Source: Borrelia coriaceae (lineage in GTDB: Bacteria > Spirochaetota > Spirochaetia > Borreliales > Borreliaceae). From it: a stretch of DNA of 64,000 nt. The notes below the pieces were generated by a model, which was not told where the DNA came from, did not search any database, and saw only the letters and a list, made by a program, of their open reading frames with translations. Positions 29,301 to 39,576 of the stretch are shown here, piece after piece. The position numbers were made by a program, and so were the translations under genes. The stretch is from contig NZ_CP075076.1 in assembly GCF_023035295.1 (NCBI RefSeq), positions 1 through 64,000 of the forward strand. The letters are read 5' to 3'. Numbering within the stretch: the stretch's first letter is position 1; every line of letters begins with the position of its first letter.

Positions 29301-30770
29301 ATGTTCAAAAAGAATGATGGTTTTAATATTAATGAGGAATTACTTACAGTAAAGTTAAAACCAATATTAGGCATAATCCCAAAAGTTTATGTTACATTTA
29401 CAATAATCATTCTACCCTTAATAATAATACTTAGTTTGATCATAAATACCAAATTAAACAATCCTGGAGCATATTTAAAGATAAAAACTAATATCAACAA
29501 TGCACATGTTTATCTAGACGAAAAGTATATTGGAAGAACTCCTTTAAAAAAATATATCAATGCTACTAAAGGAACTATAAAAATTCAACGACTAGGTTTC
29601 GAATCTTATGAAAAAAAAATTGAGATACAACATAGATTTTTCACAAGTTATCAACTTAACATTGATTTAAAACTAAAAGATCCTGATAAGATTATTGCAC
29701 AAAGACAAAAAGAATTATCGATTATGACAAAAATCAAAAACACTAATGACAATACAAAATTAATTCCCATATTTTCATTCATTGTAAATGATTTACAAAG
29801 CAGCCCAAAACACATAAAAAAATTTTTTAAAACCTCCATTGCATACATACATTCAGACACAATATTTAAAGACTTTCTAGTAGCATATAAAAACATATAT
29901 TCAATAAACGATAATAACAATCAAAAAATATGGAAATCTTTACAACAAAACTTTAACCTAGAAGATAGAGCAATAATTTGGTTTTTCGAAAACCTAGATA
30001 AAGAACAACAAAAGCAAATATCCAATGAAACATGGTTTAAAACGTTAATAAAAAAATTAAAAAACGAAAATAAAATATTAAAATTTGAAACTAAAAATAT
30101 AAATTTGCCTCTAACAAATTTTAAAAAAATAAAGTCACAAAATATTGCAAGTATCCAAAATTACAAATTATATTCACAAAATTTCACACTTAAAACTACA
30201 TATAAGTTGAAAGAATTCTTAATTCAAAACAAAAATGTGACTAAAGCCGAATATCAAAAATTTTTAAACGAAAATCCAAAATGGACCCTAAATAATAAAG
30301 ATAATTTGATAAAAAAAGAACTCGTAGATGAAAGTTACCTTAAAACCTTCAAACAAATGTCTTCAAATGAAGATATTACCCACATATCTTATCACGCAGC
30401 AATAGAATACGCTAGATGGTACTCTTCAAATCTACCTAAAGGATTTAAAGCAAGACTTCCTATATCTCAAGAATGGGAACTATATCAAAAAGAAGTACCA
30501 AAGGCTATAGAAAGTCTCAACATAAATGAAATATCTAAAAAAGTCGGTTTTTGGAATTTAATGCAAAACTCAAGTTTCAATGAATCCTTTTTATTTCAAG
30601 ACACAAACGATATATATCCTGAAAACTCAAACTTTAATTCACTAATCACTGAAATTAGAACATATAACTATAATAACAATCCAACGCTTAAACCTTCAAC
30701 TAAAGCTTCATTCTTAAAACATTGGTGTTCACCAAACATTGGATTTAGGATAGTTATTGAAAAGGAATAG
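29301..30770 (+). CDS. Membrane protein with PEGA domain and FGE/SUMF1-like C-terminal domain (489 aa)
   Basis: One transmembrane helix (about residues 29-49) is followed by a PEGA domain (about 55-105; YLKIKTNINNAHVYLDEKYIG and TKGTIKIQRLGFESYEKKI). After a helical linker comes a C-terminal formylglycine-generating-enzyme-like fold (about 300-489), with NVTKAEYQKFL, SYHAAIEYARWYSS, ARLPISQEWELYQ and a final GFRIVIEKE. PEGA domains bind surfaces. The FGE-like fold, without evident copper-binding cysteines, probably serves as a binding scaffold. It likely faces the periplasm. smpB follows 2 bp downstream. The gene is conserved in Borrelia as hypothetical. Confidence 0.75.
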   Translation: MFKKNDGFNINEELLTVKLKPILGIIPKVYVTFTIIILPLIIILSLIINTKLNNPGAYLKIKTNINNAHVYLDEKYIGRTPLKKYINATKGTIKIQRLGFESYEKKIEIQHRFFTSYQLNIDLKLKDPDKIIAQRQKELSIMTKIKNTNDNTKLIPIFSFIVNDLQSSPKHIKKFFKTSIAYIHSDTIFKDFLVAYKNIYSINDNNNQKIWKSLQQNFNLEDRAIIWFFENLDKEQQKQISNETWFKTLIKKLKNENKILKFETKNINLPLTNFKKIKSQNIASIQNYKLYSQNFTLKTTYKLKEFLIQNKNVTKAEYQKFLNENPKWTLNNKDNLIKKELVDESYLKTFKQMSSNEDITHISYHAAIEYARWYSSNLPKGFKARLPISQEWELYQKEVPKAIESLNINEISKKVGFWNLMQNSSFNESFLFQDTNDIYPENSNFNSLITEIRTYNYNNNPTLKPSTKASFLKHWCSPNIGFRIVIEKE

Positions 30771-30772
30771 AT

Positions 30773-31222
30773 ATGAGCTCATTACTGCTTGAAAACAAAA
30801 AAGCAAAATTCAATTACTTTATTGAGGATAAGATAAGCTGTGGAATCGTTTTAAAAGGAACTGAGGTTAAATCTATCAAGCTAAAAAAATTTTCATTTAA
30901 TGATAGTTTTGCTAATATTAAAAAAAATGAAGTTTGGCTTGAAAATTTACATATAGCAAGATACAAAGAAGGTAACATATTTAATCATGAAGAAATAAGA
31001 CACAGAAAACTTCTTATAACAAAAAAAGAAATACAAAAATTAAAAAAATTTAAAGAAAAAGAAGGATATACATTAATTCCTCTCTCAATTTATATGAAAA
31101 ATGCACTAATAAAAGTAGAACTTGGAGTATGTAAGGGCAAAAAATTATTTGATAAAAGAGAAGTGCTAAAACATAAAAGCATAAAAAAAGATTTGGCTCG
31201 TGAAATTAAGCAATATAGATAA
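30773..31222 (+). CDS. smpB: SsrA-binding protein SmpB
   Basis: Partner of tmRNA in ribosome rescue. Blocks seen are LLENKKAKFNYFIEDKISCGIVLKGTEVKS, LENLHIARYKEG, RHRKLLITKKEI, LIPLSIYMKNALIKVELGVCKGKKLFDKRE and a basic C-terminal tail. Length 149 aa is typical. It follows the PEGA/FGE-like gene and is convergent with p13, with a hairpin between. Its RNA partner, tmRNA, is encoded in this window at 46309-46675. Confidence 0.96.
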   Translation: MSSLLLENKKAKFNYFIEDKISCGIVLKGTEVKSIKLKKFSFNDSFANIKKNEVWLENLHIARYKEGNIFNHEEIRHRKLLITKKEIQKLKKFKEKEGYTLIPLSIYMKNALIKVELGVCKGKKLFDKREVLKHKSIKKDLAREIKQYR

Positions 31223-31268
31223 ATTAACATAACTTTCTCCCCCACTTGAACGAAACATTAAATATCAT

Positions 31269-31300
31269 CTGTCTAAACAATAATAAAATACTTTAGACAG
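31269..31300. terminator. Bidirectional hairpin between smpB and p13
   Basis: A perfect 9-bp stem (CTGTCTAAA at 31269-31277 with TTTAGACAG at 31292-31300) and 14-nt loop lie between the convergent stops at 31222 and 31311. T tracts are weak on both sides. Confidence 0.5.
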
Positions 31301-31310
31301 AATTTAATAA

Positions 31311-31850
31311 TTAATACTTCTTAGTAAAAGCAAGTTCGAAAACTAACCCAGCATTTCCATTAAAATTTATATCAAATTCAGGCTGAAATCCTCCCAATGA
31401 TATTCCCAAATTCTCTTGAAGTTTCCTATTATAACTAGACGCATGTGTAAAGGGAAGTATAATTTCAACAATTCGTGTTAAAGCCAAAGTAATTCCCCCT
31501 AAAGTCACCAAAGATAATGCAACCTTTGGTGTACTAATATCACCAACAGAATGAAATTGACTCATAGAATATGCACCATAACTCACTAAACCTAAACCCA
31601 AAATATCAAAGCCTAAAACCAATAATCCACCAGTAATATCACCTTGCAATAAAGATCCTACACCAAAACCCACAAAAAAATTAAATAAAAAAGGCACTAA
31701 AGGATTTTTCTTATAAGTTTCATACAGCAACAACTTCTCCAAATTGCCACCAGTAGTCACTACACTATCAGCCGCCATCTCATCATAACTTTGGGCTAAA
31801 CCAACAACAATAGAAACAAAAAACAACATTACAATCAATACTTTTTGCAT
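31311..31850 (-). CDS. p13: P13-family outer-membrane channel protein (179 aa)
   Basis: The start is the ATG at 31850 with GGAGG about 8 nt upstream; the longer open frame adds residues that are not a signal peptide. A cleavable signal (KVLIVMLFFVSIVVGLAQS) is followed by hydrophobic segments rich in glycine (FVGFGVGSLLQGDITGGLLVLGFDILGLGLVSYGAYSM). A C-terminal region ends in Lys-Lys-Tyr. In B. burgdorferi P13 (BB_0034) is an integral outer-membrane channel-forming protein, N-terminally blocked and C-terminally processed by CtpA. The same is likely here. It is monocistronic. Confidence 0.88.
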   Translation of the reverse strand: MQKVLIVMLFFVSIVVGLAQSYDEMAADSVVTTGGNLEKLLLYETYKKNPLVPFLFNFFVGFGVGSLLQGDITGGLLVLGFDILGLGLVSYGAYSMSQFHSVGDISTPKVALSLVTLGGITLALTRIVEIILPFTHASSYNRKLQENLGISLGGFQPEFDINFNGNAGLVFELAFTKKY

Positions 31851-31944
31851 AAATACCCTCCAAACAAACCGATCAATGTTTGCAACATATACCACATTAT
31901 ATATCCCTTAAATAAATTATTCAATCTTTAACTTCCCTGTAAAT

Positions 31945-33828
31945 TTACTTAAACTTAACTTTCTTAATAGCACTGCTTGCAATTCTCCTACCCACAGACA
32001 TCCGTGATTTTATCATAAAATCATTAATATCAATTATCTTAACGACATCTCTACTGGTAAAAAATTCTATAAATTTTGGTTCTAAAGCGAAATCTATAAA
32101 TTCATCCCCATCATTTAAAAATTCATAAATCTTATCAGTGATAAACTTATCTATCTTAAATCTCTTAACATAATAAAAATTATCAGATTTATTTAAATAA
32201 ATTATAGAAAACACCTGATCCTTAGAATTATTAATATCATAAACTAAAGCATTCACATTATTCTTATCAATAAAAGTTTTATCTTCAATATTTTTTAAAA
32301 CATAAGAATTCCTCTTAAATATCAATATTTTATCATAATAGCTCGCATTACCAATAAACTCGCCATCAATAAGACTGGTTCCAACAAAACCTGTCTCTAA
32401 GTTCAAATAAACTTTCATATTCTTAGTAGCTATTTCCCTAACGTTCTTTGACTTAATAAGGGATATTTCTGTTTTCCTATGATAAATTTTGGAATATTTT
32501 GCAAGAAGCTTATCAATAAAATTGATTGAATAACCTCTAATTGAATGAATATTACTCTCTACACTCTTTAATTCTTTACTTAGAGCTCGAATATCTTTAT
32601 TATTCTTATTAATATCGAACATACTTATCTTTCTAATAGGAATCTTAAGCAAACTTTCAATATCATCTACAACAATCTCTCTATACAAACTATCTCTATA
32701 ATTTAAAATTTCACTTAGTACAATATTAACAACATCAGATTCCCTAGCAATAGTCTCAAGAATTTTATAAATCTTATTTTCAATAAATATTTGTTCCAAG
32801 GTCTTAGAAAAGATCTTTTCAAGTATTTTATTTTTTTCCAATTCAAGTTCCATCCTTAAAACTTTTTGCAAATGCTCCGCATGAAACTTAATAATATCTG
32901 TTACAGTATAAATAACAGGATATCTCTCACTTAGTAAAAGCAAATTAACAGAAATAGAAACTTGACAATTTGTATAATGATAGAGTTTTTCAATAACTTC
33001 ACTCGCATAAACTCCCCTTGGAAGAGTCAATTCAATCTCTACATTTTCGGTAGTAAAATCATTAATACTTGAGACTTTAATATAATTTTTCCGAATAGCC
33101 CTCTCAATTGAAGCTATCAAACTCTCAGTAGTCTCTCCAAATGGCAATTCTTTTATTAAAATAGCCTTATTATCATCTGTAGGCTCAATTTTTGCACGTA
33201 CCAAAACTTTGCCATTTCCATCAGCATACTCATTAACATCGACTATGCCACCTGTTGGAAAATCAGGATAAAGCTCATAAGCTTCTCCAAGCAACTCACT
33301 TTTAACAGCTCTCAAAATCTCATTAAAGTTATGAGGAAGAATTTTAGCCGCCATACCAACTGCAATGCCCTCACTCCCTTGAATAAGTATTACAGGAATC
33401 TTGGCAGGAAAAATCAAAGGTTCATAATTACGACCATCATAAGAAGCTTCATAAGAGGTTATTTCCTTGCTATAAAGCACTTCAAATGCTAGCGGGGTTA
33501 ATCGACATTCAATATAACGCGATGCAGAAGCAGGATCTCCTGTTAAAAGATTACCAAAATTCCCTTGCTTTTCAATAAATAAATCTTTATTTGCCATATT
33601 AACAAGTGCTTCATAAATTGAAGTATCTCCATGCGGATGATATTTCATTGTATTTCCAACAACATTTGCAACCTTATGAAAATTACCATCATTCATCTCA
33701 AAAAGAGAATGTATGATTCGTCTCTGCACAGGCTTAAATCCATCGATAACACTGGCAATTGCACGATCCTTAATGACATAAGATGAATACTGTAAAAAAT
33801 TATCTTTAAGTAATGTTTTAATATCCAT
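31945..33828 (-). CDS. parC: DNA topoisomerase IV subunit A
   Basis: Type IIA topoisomerase subunit that breaks and rejoins DNA to unlink daughter chromosomes. The N-terminal region FKPVQRRIIHSLFEM, the GNTMKYHPHGDTSIYEALVNMA block and the catalytic Tyr segment ASASRYIECRLTPLA are present, followed by a coiled-coil gate region. Length 627 aa is short: the usual C-terminal beta-pinwheel is reduced, as I recall for Borrelia ParC. It overlaps parE by one nucleotide (TAATG). Confidence 0.94.
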   Translation of the reverse strand: MDIKTLLKDNFLQYSSYVIKDRAIASVIDGFKPVQRRIIHSLFEMNDGNFHKVANVVGNTMKYHPHGDTSIYEALVNMANKDLFIEKQGNFGNLLTGDPASASRYIECRLTPLAFEVLYSKEITSYEASYDGRNYEPLIFPAKIPVILIQGSEGIAVGMAAKILPHNFNEILRAVKSELLGEAYELYPDFPTGGIVDVNEYADGNGKVLVRAKIEPTDDNKAILIKELPFGETTESLIASIERAIRKNYIKVSSINDFTTENVEIELTLPRGVYASEVIEKLYHYTNCQVSISVNLLLLSERYPVIYTVTDIIKFHAEHLQKVLRMELELEKNKILEKIFSKTLEQIFIENKIYKILETIARESDVVNIVLSEILNYRDSLYREIVVDDIESLLKIPIRKISMFDINKNNKDIRALSKELKSVESNIHSIRGYSINFIDKLLAKYSKIYHRKTEISLIKSKNVREIATKNMKVYLNLETGFVGTSLIDGEFIGNASYYDKILIFKRNSYVLKNIEDKTFIDKNNVNALVYDINNSKDQVFSIIYLNKSDNFYYVKRFKIDKFITDKIYEFLNDGDEFIDFALEPKFIEFFTSRDVVKIIDINDFMIKSRMSVGRRIASSAIKKVKFK

Positions 33829-35624
33829 TAAATCAAATTCTCCATAATAAAGTTTCGTCGCTCAGGAGTATTCGGCCCCATATAAAACCCTAGCTGTTCT
33901 TTTATTTCCTTAATGTTTATAAGATCCACTTTTGTAAGTCTAATAGTAGCAACATCAATAAAACTCCTAAACTCGCTTGGAGAAATCTCTCCAAGCCCTT
34001 TAAATCTTGTGACTTCAGGATTTTTAAGCTCACGAATAGCCTTTTGCTTCTCTTCTTCAAAATAACAGTATATAGTAGAAGTCTTATTCCTTACTCTAAA
34101 GAGCGGCGTCTCTAAAATATACATATGTCCATTCAAAACCAAATCTTCAAAATAAGTCAAGAAAAATGTTAAAAGTAAATTCCTAATATGAAAACCATCA
34201 AAATCTGCATCTGTAGCAATGACTATCTTATTATACCTCAAATTCTCAATTGACTCTTCAATCCCAAGCGCTACCATCATATTGTAAAGTTCTTCATTTT
34301 TATATATTTCAGATTTATTTTTTTCAAACATGTTTTGTGGCTTACCACGAAGAGAAAATATAGCCTGTGTATATACATCTCTACAAGACACCATTGAACC
34401 TGTAGCAGAATCTCCTTCTGTTAAGAAGATCATAGTTGAATCAGAATGCATACTCTTTTCATTAAAATGAAATTTACAATCTTTAAGCTTAGGAATTTTA
34501 AAAGATATTTTCTTTGCTCTCTCTTTTGCCTCTTTGCGTACACTACTTAATTCTTTTCTAAGACGCTCATTATCAACAACTTTGCTTTCAATAATCTTTG
34601 CAAGAGCCTTGTCCTTATAAAGAAGCTCTAAGATTATCCTTTGTACTTCCTTAGCCACATTACTCCTGGTCTCAATATTACCAAGCTTATTTTTAATCTG
34701 ACTTTCAAATATAGGATCTTTTATCTTTACTGAAAGGGTAGCTACAAGTCCTTCTCTAATATCAGTGGACGAATATGTTTTTTTTAGAAAATCATTAATA
34801 GCTCTAGCAAAACCTTCTCTAAACCCTGTCTGATGGGTACCTCCATCACTAGTATACTGCCCATTCACAAATGAAAAATATGTCTCTCCATAATTATTTG
34901 TATGAGAAAAGGCAAATTCCAAAGTCTTACTAGAATAATACACAAAATCATAAAGCAAATCTTCACCCTTAATCTCAGCATTTATAAAATCGAGAAGACC
35001 ATGATCAGATTGAAAAATCTGATCATTATAATTAATTTTTAAACCTTTATTTAAGCAAGCATAATGAAAAAACCTTCTCCGTAAAAAATCTTCACTATAT
35101 TTATATTTACCAAAAATCTCTGAATCAGCTAAAAATTCAATATAAGTACCATCCGACTCATTAGACTTGCCCTCTGTAGTATTAATTAAATTTCCTTTCG
35201 AAAAAATCGCTTCAAAGAAGTTGCCGTCTCTTATTGACCGTACCAAAAATCTTGAGCTTAAAGCATTAACAGCTTTAGTTCCAACTCCATTAAGTCCTAC
35301 AGAAAATTGGAAAACATCATCATTATATTTAGCACCAGTATTAATAACAGAAACACTCTCAACAACCTTCCCAAGAGGAATCCCGCGACCATAATCTCTT
35401 ACACTAATGACATTATTTTCCTTTTTGATCAAAAGTTCCTTGCCATAACCCATAATAAACTCATCAATTGAATTGTCGATGATCTCTTTAACTAAAATGT
35501 AAATACCATCATCAATATTAGAACCATCTCCCAATCGCCCAATATACATCCCAGACCGCAATCGAATATGTTCAAGGGAAGATAAAGTAACAATTTTACT
35601 CTCATCATAACTATTTGTTTTCAT
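33828..35624 (-). CDS. parE: DNA topoisomerase IV subunit B
   Basis: ATPase subunit of topoisomerase IV. The GHKL ATP site includes EIIDNSIDEFIMGYGK, VRDYGRGIPLG and GLNGVGTKAVNALSS. The TOPRIM domain carries FLTEGDSATGSM and ATDADFDGFHIRNLLLTFF, and the C-terminus ends with RFKGLGEISPSEF. Length 598 aa is normal. Its start overlaps plsC (14 nt), and its stop overlaps the parC ATG. Confidence 0.94.
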   Translation of the reverse strand: MKTNSYDESKIVTLSSLEHIRLRSGMYIGRLGDGSNIDDGIYILVKEIIDNSIDEFIMGYGKELLIKKENNVISVRDYGRGIPLGKVVESVSVINTGAKYNDDVFQFSVGLNGVGTKAVNALSSRFLVRSIRDGNFFEAIFSKGNLINTTEGKSNESDGTYIEFLADSEIFGKYKYSEDFLRRRFFHYACLNKGLKINYNDQIFQSDHGLLDFINAEIKGEDLLYDFVYYSSKTLEFAFSHTNNYGETYFSFVNGQYTSDGGTHQTGFREGFARAINDFLKKTYSSTDIREGLVATLSVKIKDPIFESQIKNKLGNIETRSNVAKEVQRIILELLYKDKALAKIIESKVVDNERLRKELSSVRKEAKERAKKISFKIPKLKDCKFHFNEKSMHSDSTMIFLTEGDSATGSMVSCRDVYTQAIFSLRGKPQNMFEKNKSEIYKNEELYNMMVALGIEESIENLRYNKIVIATDADFDGFHIRNLLLTFFLTYFEDLVLNGHMYILETPLFRVRNKTSTIYCYFEEEKQKAIRELKNPEVTRFKGLGEISPSEFRSFIDVATIRLTKVDLINIKEIKEQLGFYMGPNTPERRNFIMENLI

Positions 35625-36384
35625 TTAAATTCCTATCAATATTATATTGAATTTTCATTTTTTCTAGTTTTTTAACTATCTTATCTCTAACAATAAAATG
35701 AAGCCTTTCTTTCTCATCATCTATCAAATTAGAAACATCTATTAAAGAATGAACATGTACATAGATGGATAATCCTGTATTCAATATTAAATTTTTAATA
35801 AAAATTTTATTTGTGTTAAGCAAAGTCACAGGAACAATTGAAGAATGTGTCTTTAAAGCAAGATTAACAGCACCTCTTTTAAAATCTCTTGTTTTCCCAC
35901 CTAAATTCCTAGTCCCTTCAGGGAAAATCCCAATCACTCCTCCCTCTCGAATAACTTTAGCAGCTTTTCTCTGGGCAATAGCAGAAGATTTTATACTACT
36001 CCTATTTACAAAAATAGCTCCCATAGAAATTAATAACAAATTAATTAACGGAACGCTTAAAAGTGATCTTTTAGCAATAACCACAAAGGGTTTTGTAAAA
36101 ACATAAATTAAAAAAAGTGGATCCATTGAAGCAATATGATTTGCCATGATAACTACACTACCTTCACTAACAGAACAATCATTATCCTTTGTAACAACAA
36201 CCTTAATTCCAGCAAACCACAAACTACTTCTAATAACAAATCGAACTAACGTAAAACTAAATTTTATAAAATAATCTTCAAACCTAAAGATTTTAAAAAT
36301 TAAAAATACTGGAAACAAAACAGTAAAAATCAAAACAAAGAAAAAAAAATTAATATAAGTGACAATACTCCTGAATATTTTCAT
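35611..36384 (-). CDS. plsC: 1-acyl-sn-glycerol-3-phosphate acyltransferase
   Basis: Acylates lysophosphatidate to phosphatidate at the inner membrane. An N-terminal hydrophobic anchor precedes the acyltransferase motifs NHIASMD (NHx4D) and FPEGTRN, with KRGAVNLALKTHSSIVPVTLL following. Length 257 aa is typical. It overlaps parE by 14 nt and lies 5 bp after the upstream lipoprotein gene, so all four genes are probably one unit. Confidence 0.93.
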   Translation of the reverse strand: MKIFRSIVTYINFFFFVLIFTVLFPVFLIFKIFRFEDYFIKFSFTLVRFVIRSSLWFAGIKVVVTKDNDCSVSEGSVVIMANHIASMDPLFLIYVFTKPFVVIAKRSLLSVPLINLLLISMGAIFVNRSSIKSSAIAQRKAAKVIREGGVIGIFPEGTRNLGGKTRDFKRGAVNLALKTHSSIVPVTLLNTNKIFIKNLILNTGLSIYVHVHSLIDVSNLIDDEKERLHFIVRDKIVKKLEKMKIQYNIDRNLNENK

Positions 36385-36389
36385 GAAAT

Positions 36390-37841
36390 TTACCCCAATT
36401 TTTCTATTCTCTCAAGTTTTAATTTTTGTCCTTTCACCAAGCTTACTTCATCTTTCAAAATTTTAATAGGATTAAGGAGAATTGTAGAAAATTTTTGCTG
36501 CTGCACTATTCTCTCGCTATATTCAATAATAAAAGCTTTACTTATCTTATTGTCATCCATGCTAATTTCATACTCAAGTATCAAATTATTATTTAAATTA
36601 AAAACATTAAAAATTCCATAGTAAATGTTATTTCCAACAATATAAGTAAGATTAGGATAAGAAAAGTCATAAATAATATCCTTATATACATAATTACCAA
36701 TTGGAATAAAAAAAGAATCTTTATTATTCTTATCCAAAACAGAATCATTAAATCGTTTAAAAACACCTGAAAATCCATACTTATCATAAGCATCTGTTCC
36801 AGTATCAATTTTTATTTCAATATTATCAATATCAATGATTTTAATCCAAAAATTATATACTATTAAGTCTGAAAAAATAGACTTGGTACTAATATTAAGA
36901 GTATTATAAGCAGGTCGTGAGATATACTCAATGTGCGCAATTTCTTGAGAATTATTATTAAAAATACTAATTTCATTAAGATTCCTACTAAATGATAAAA
37001 ATAAATCATTCCCAAGACTTGACCCACCTAAATGTTGATGAATATTACTATCATACCAAACACCATATAAAAATTTATAAACTTCCTCTTTAGGCAAATT
37101 CTTTAAAGTTTTATATACATCGTTATCTATCCGCCTAACCTTCTCACTAGCAGATGAAGGGTAATACTTACCTTGCAATTGAGAATACTCATATTTTTCT
37201 ATTCTACTCACCATCATATCCTCCCCCTGTTTCTCATACCTTTCCAAAGAAATAGAATAACTCTCCCTTGATTTCTTATCATCATAAGCTGAAGATCTAT
37301 CATACTTATTTATAAGAATACTTCCATTCACCTTATCAAAAAATATAGGTCTATACGATGCAACATCATTAGAAATCGCTCTTTGAAAGACATACAAAAC
37401 CGAATCTTCATCTAAAAAGCCTTGAACCACTATATCAAAATCATAATCACCAGTAATATCTTCAAGATACATATTGTAAGAATTTTTAGAATCAATATAT
37501 ACTTGTGTTTTGAAAAGAACAACTGCTCCTTGACTTTTTGGATCAAAACCAACAATAAATAAATAAGTTTTAAGATCTGCAAAATTTTGTGCTAAAACCA
37601 CTTGTTCAAAATAAACATCTAAATTTAAATTTTCTTGATGAACTGACAAAATTTTATAACCCTTAAGGTCAATAAGAGAACCAAAAGCATTCTCCCCCAT
37701 ATCCCCACTTACATCTACAGTAAAATAATTTGTTTCGCTAACTTTTGCATTATCCTTATTAAAAATAATAAAATCCTTATTGCCTTTAACACAAGAAAAT
37801 AAAACCACAAAAAAAAATATAACCCATTTTTTAAAACACAT
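36390..37841 (-). CDS. Conserved spirochaete lipoprotein, position of BB_0038 (483 aa)
   Basis: A lipoprotein signal peptide ([11 protein letters not shown], Cys about 17) leads into a long, mostly beta-strand polar protein with many Tyr/Asn/Asp pairs. The middle contains a Tyr/Ser/Arg/Glu-rich stretch (about 160-215), and strands continue to the C-terminus. No enzyme motif or HExxH is visible. I recall this locus being annotated as pallilysin-related adhesin in Borrelia but cannot confirm it from sequence. It lies upstream of plsC/parE/parC in the same orientation. Confidence 0.65.
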   Translation of the reverse strand: MCFKKWVIFFFVVLFSCVKGNKDFIIFNKDNAKVSETNYFTVDVSGDMGENAFGSLIDLKGYKILSVHQENLNLDVYFEQVVLAQNFADLKTYLFIVGFDPKSQGAVVLFKTQVYIDSKNSYNMYLEDITGDYDFDIVVQGFLDEDSVLYVFQRAISNDVASYRPIFFDKVNGSILINKYDRSSAYDDKKSRESYSISLERYEKQGEDMMVSRIEKYEYSQLQGKYYPSSASEKVRRIDNDVYKTLKNLPKEEVYKFLYGVWYDSNIHQHLGGSSLGNDLFLSFSRNLNEISIFNNNSQEIAHIEYISRPAYNTLNISTKSIFSDLIVYNFWIKIIDIDNIEIKIDTGTDAYDKYGFSGVFKRFNDSVLDKNNKDSFFIPIGNYVYKDIIYDFSYPNLTYIVGNNIYYGIFNVFNLNNNLILEYEISMDDNKISKAFIIEYSERIVQQQKFSTILLNPIKILKDEVSLVKGQKLKLERIEKLG

Positions 37842-37888
37842 ATCACATAATTTTTATCTATACTAAAATACTTCAATGTCTAAACATA

Positions 37889-39388
37889 CTAATTGCTAGT
37901 TTTCAAACTAAAATCCTGTAAAGAAAAGAATGCCTCATTAAAATTTTCCTTAAAATTATTTTTCCTTAAAACATAATCTAACACTAATCTATTATATGCT
38001 TGATAAAGACTATTAAGAATACGATCTTCCTTAATTAAATTATCAGCATTATTAACACGTGAACGTAAAGAAAATAAATACGCCCTGTGATCTGCTAAAA
38101 AAGGCTTAGACCACTGCCCTTCTTTTAAACCCAAAATAACATCATAAAAATCTTTACTATTGCTAAAACCTGACAATTCCTTTAAAGTACTAGGATAAAT
38201 ATTAATATCATATGCAAGATTAACAACATCTTCTTTCAATACCAAATTATGTGTTTTTAAAACTTTTTGCGGCTCAACAGAATTAATTTCATCCAAAATA
38301 CTATTAAGCTTATTCTCAAGGAAAGTTTCAATAACACTTGGTTCATAAGTTTCTATGTAGCTTCTAACAGAACTAATATCATGCTCTGAATCTTTATCAA
38401 AATCATTAATATTACTCAATGACTTGTATATTTCATACTCATTGCCATTCTTAAATTTAATAGGCTTAGTAAATTCATTTACCTGTAAAGAGAAAATTGC
38501 ACCAAGATCTTCTTTCTTTTCTAGCATAAGATCCAAATCAAAATAATATTTCTTAGAAGATGCAATACCTTTAAAATTAGCAATGTCCTCGGAATAAAAT
38601 TTAGCAACTTCTTCAAAAGGCATACCCTTAGATAGTTTCTCATAAGCATCACTAGCATCCCTTAAATTCTTAAAACGAATGGAAACAACATCTAAACTCT
38701 GAAATAACTTTTGATTTTGCTCAGCATAAGAGATCACCTCATCTTTTGGAAAATCCTGATATGAAAGTTCAACATACGCAATATTATGTCTAATTTCACT
38801 CATACTCTTAATCGCACTTACAAGAGACTCTGGTAATATGAAACTGCTGCTTAATAAAACCTGAATATTTGAAGATAACAAATTTTCTACTGATTCAGTA
38901 TGAATTTTAAACTTCTGATAATCGGAAACTTTATTATATCTCTTGGGACTAAAATTACCACTAGAGTCCAAATATACAGGAGAACTCATTAAATTTTTAT
39001 TTAAGATATTCTTTGAAACATAAAAATTATTAGTCTTTGCTAAATCAAGAAAGGCAATATCTTCAACGTATTTCATAAAAGCTAAATTCCAAATAAAATA
39101 TTCCATATCAAGATTATTATTTTGTTTTAATTTAGAATAAAAATTTGAGTAAAAATTAACATATTGAGCCAATTTATTATTTTTTTCATAATAAATTGGT
39201 TGTCCCTTATAAGACCCAAACTTTAAATTAGATGAATCAGTAGTATCAAATAAACCTGGAATTAAGGGTGCAATAATAAATCCAAATACAATTAAAACAA
39301 GTGCTAAAAGCCCCCATACTCCAACCTTTTTATCATCAAAATCAACTCTGGACACAACTTCTTTTGCTTGATCTATTCTCTTACGCAT
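37889..39388 (-). CDS. PpiD/SurA-like periplasmic chaperone (499 aa)
   Basis: A cytoplasmic N-terminus (about 25 aa) and one transmembrane helix (about 26-47) anchor a periplasmic SurA_N-type helical domain. A parvulin-like PPIase segment follows (about residues 235-320: VVSIRFKNLRDASDAYEKLSKG, FEEVAKFYSED, FSLQVNEFTKPIKFKNG) and then a second helical region. Conserved PPIase catalytic residues are not obvious, so chaperone activity is more likely than isomerase activity. It probably assists outer-membrane or secreted protein folding. The gene is preceded by an AT-rich promoter region shared divergently with cheR. Confidence 0.75.
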   Translation of the reverse strand: MRKRIDQAKEVVSRVDFDDKKVGVWGLLALVLIVFGFIIAPLIPGLFDTTDSSNLKFGSYKGQPIYYEKNNKLAQYVNFYSNFYSKLKQNNNLDMEYFIWNLAFMKYVEDIAFLDLAKTNNFYVSKNILNKNLMSSPVYLDSSGNFSPKRYNKVSDYQKFKIHTESVENLLSSNIQVLLSSSFILPESLVSAIKSMSEIRHNIAYVELSYQDFPKDEVISYAEQNQKLFQSLDVVSIRFKNLRDASDAYEKLSKGMPFEEVAKFYSEDIANFKGIASSKKYYFDLDLMLEKKEDLGAIFSLQVNEFTKPIKFKNGNEYEIYKSLSNINDFDKDSEHDISSVRSYIETYEPSVIETFLENKLNSILDEINSVEPQKVLKTHNLVLKEDVVNLAYDINIYPSTLKELSGFSNSKDFYDVILGLKEGQWSKPFLADHRAYLFSLRSRVNNADNLIKEDRILNSLYQAYNRLVLDYVLRKNNFKENFNEAFFSLQDFSLKTSN

Positions 39389-39576
39389 AAAAACAACCCT
39401 TACAATTTAAATAAAATAACATTTTAAATATTAAAATATCATAATTAACACATTATTTCAATTAAAACATTTATATCAAAAAGTATTTTTGGTATCATAG
39501 TACATATGTAAAATGTTTTGGAACTAATAGATCCTTATAGATTAAAAATAAAGAATATAATATAAAGACAAAGATA

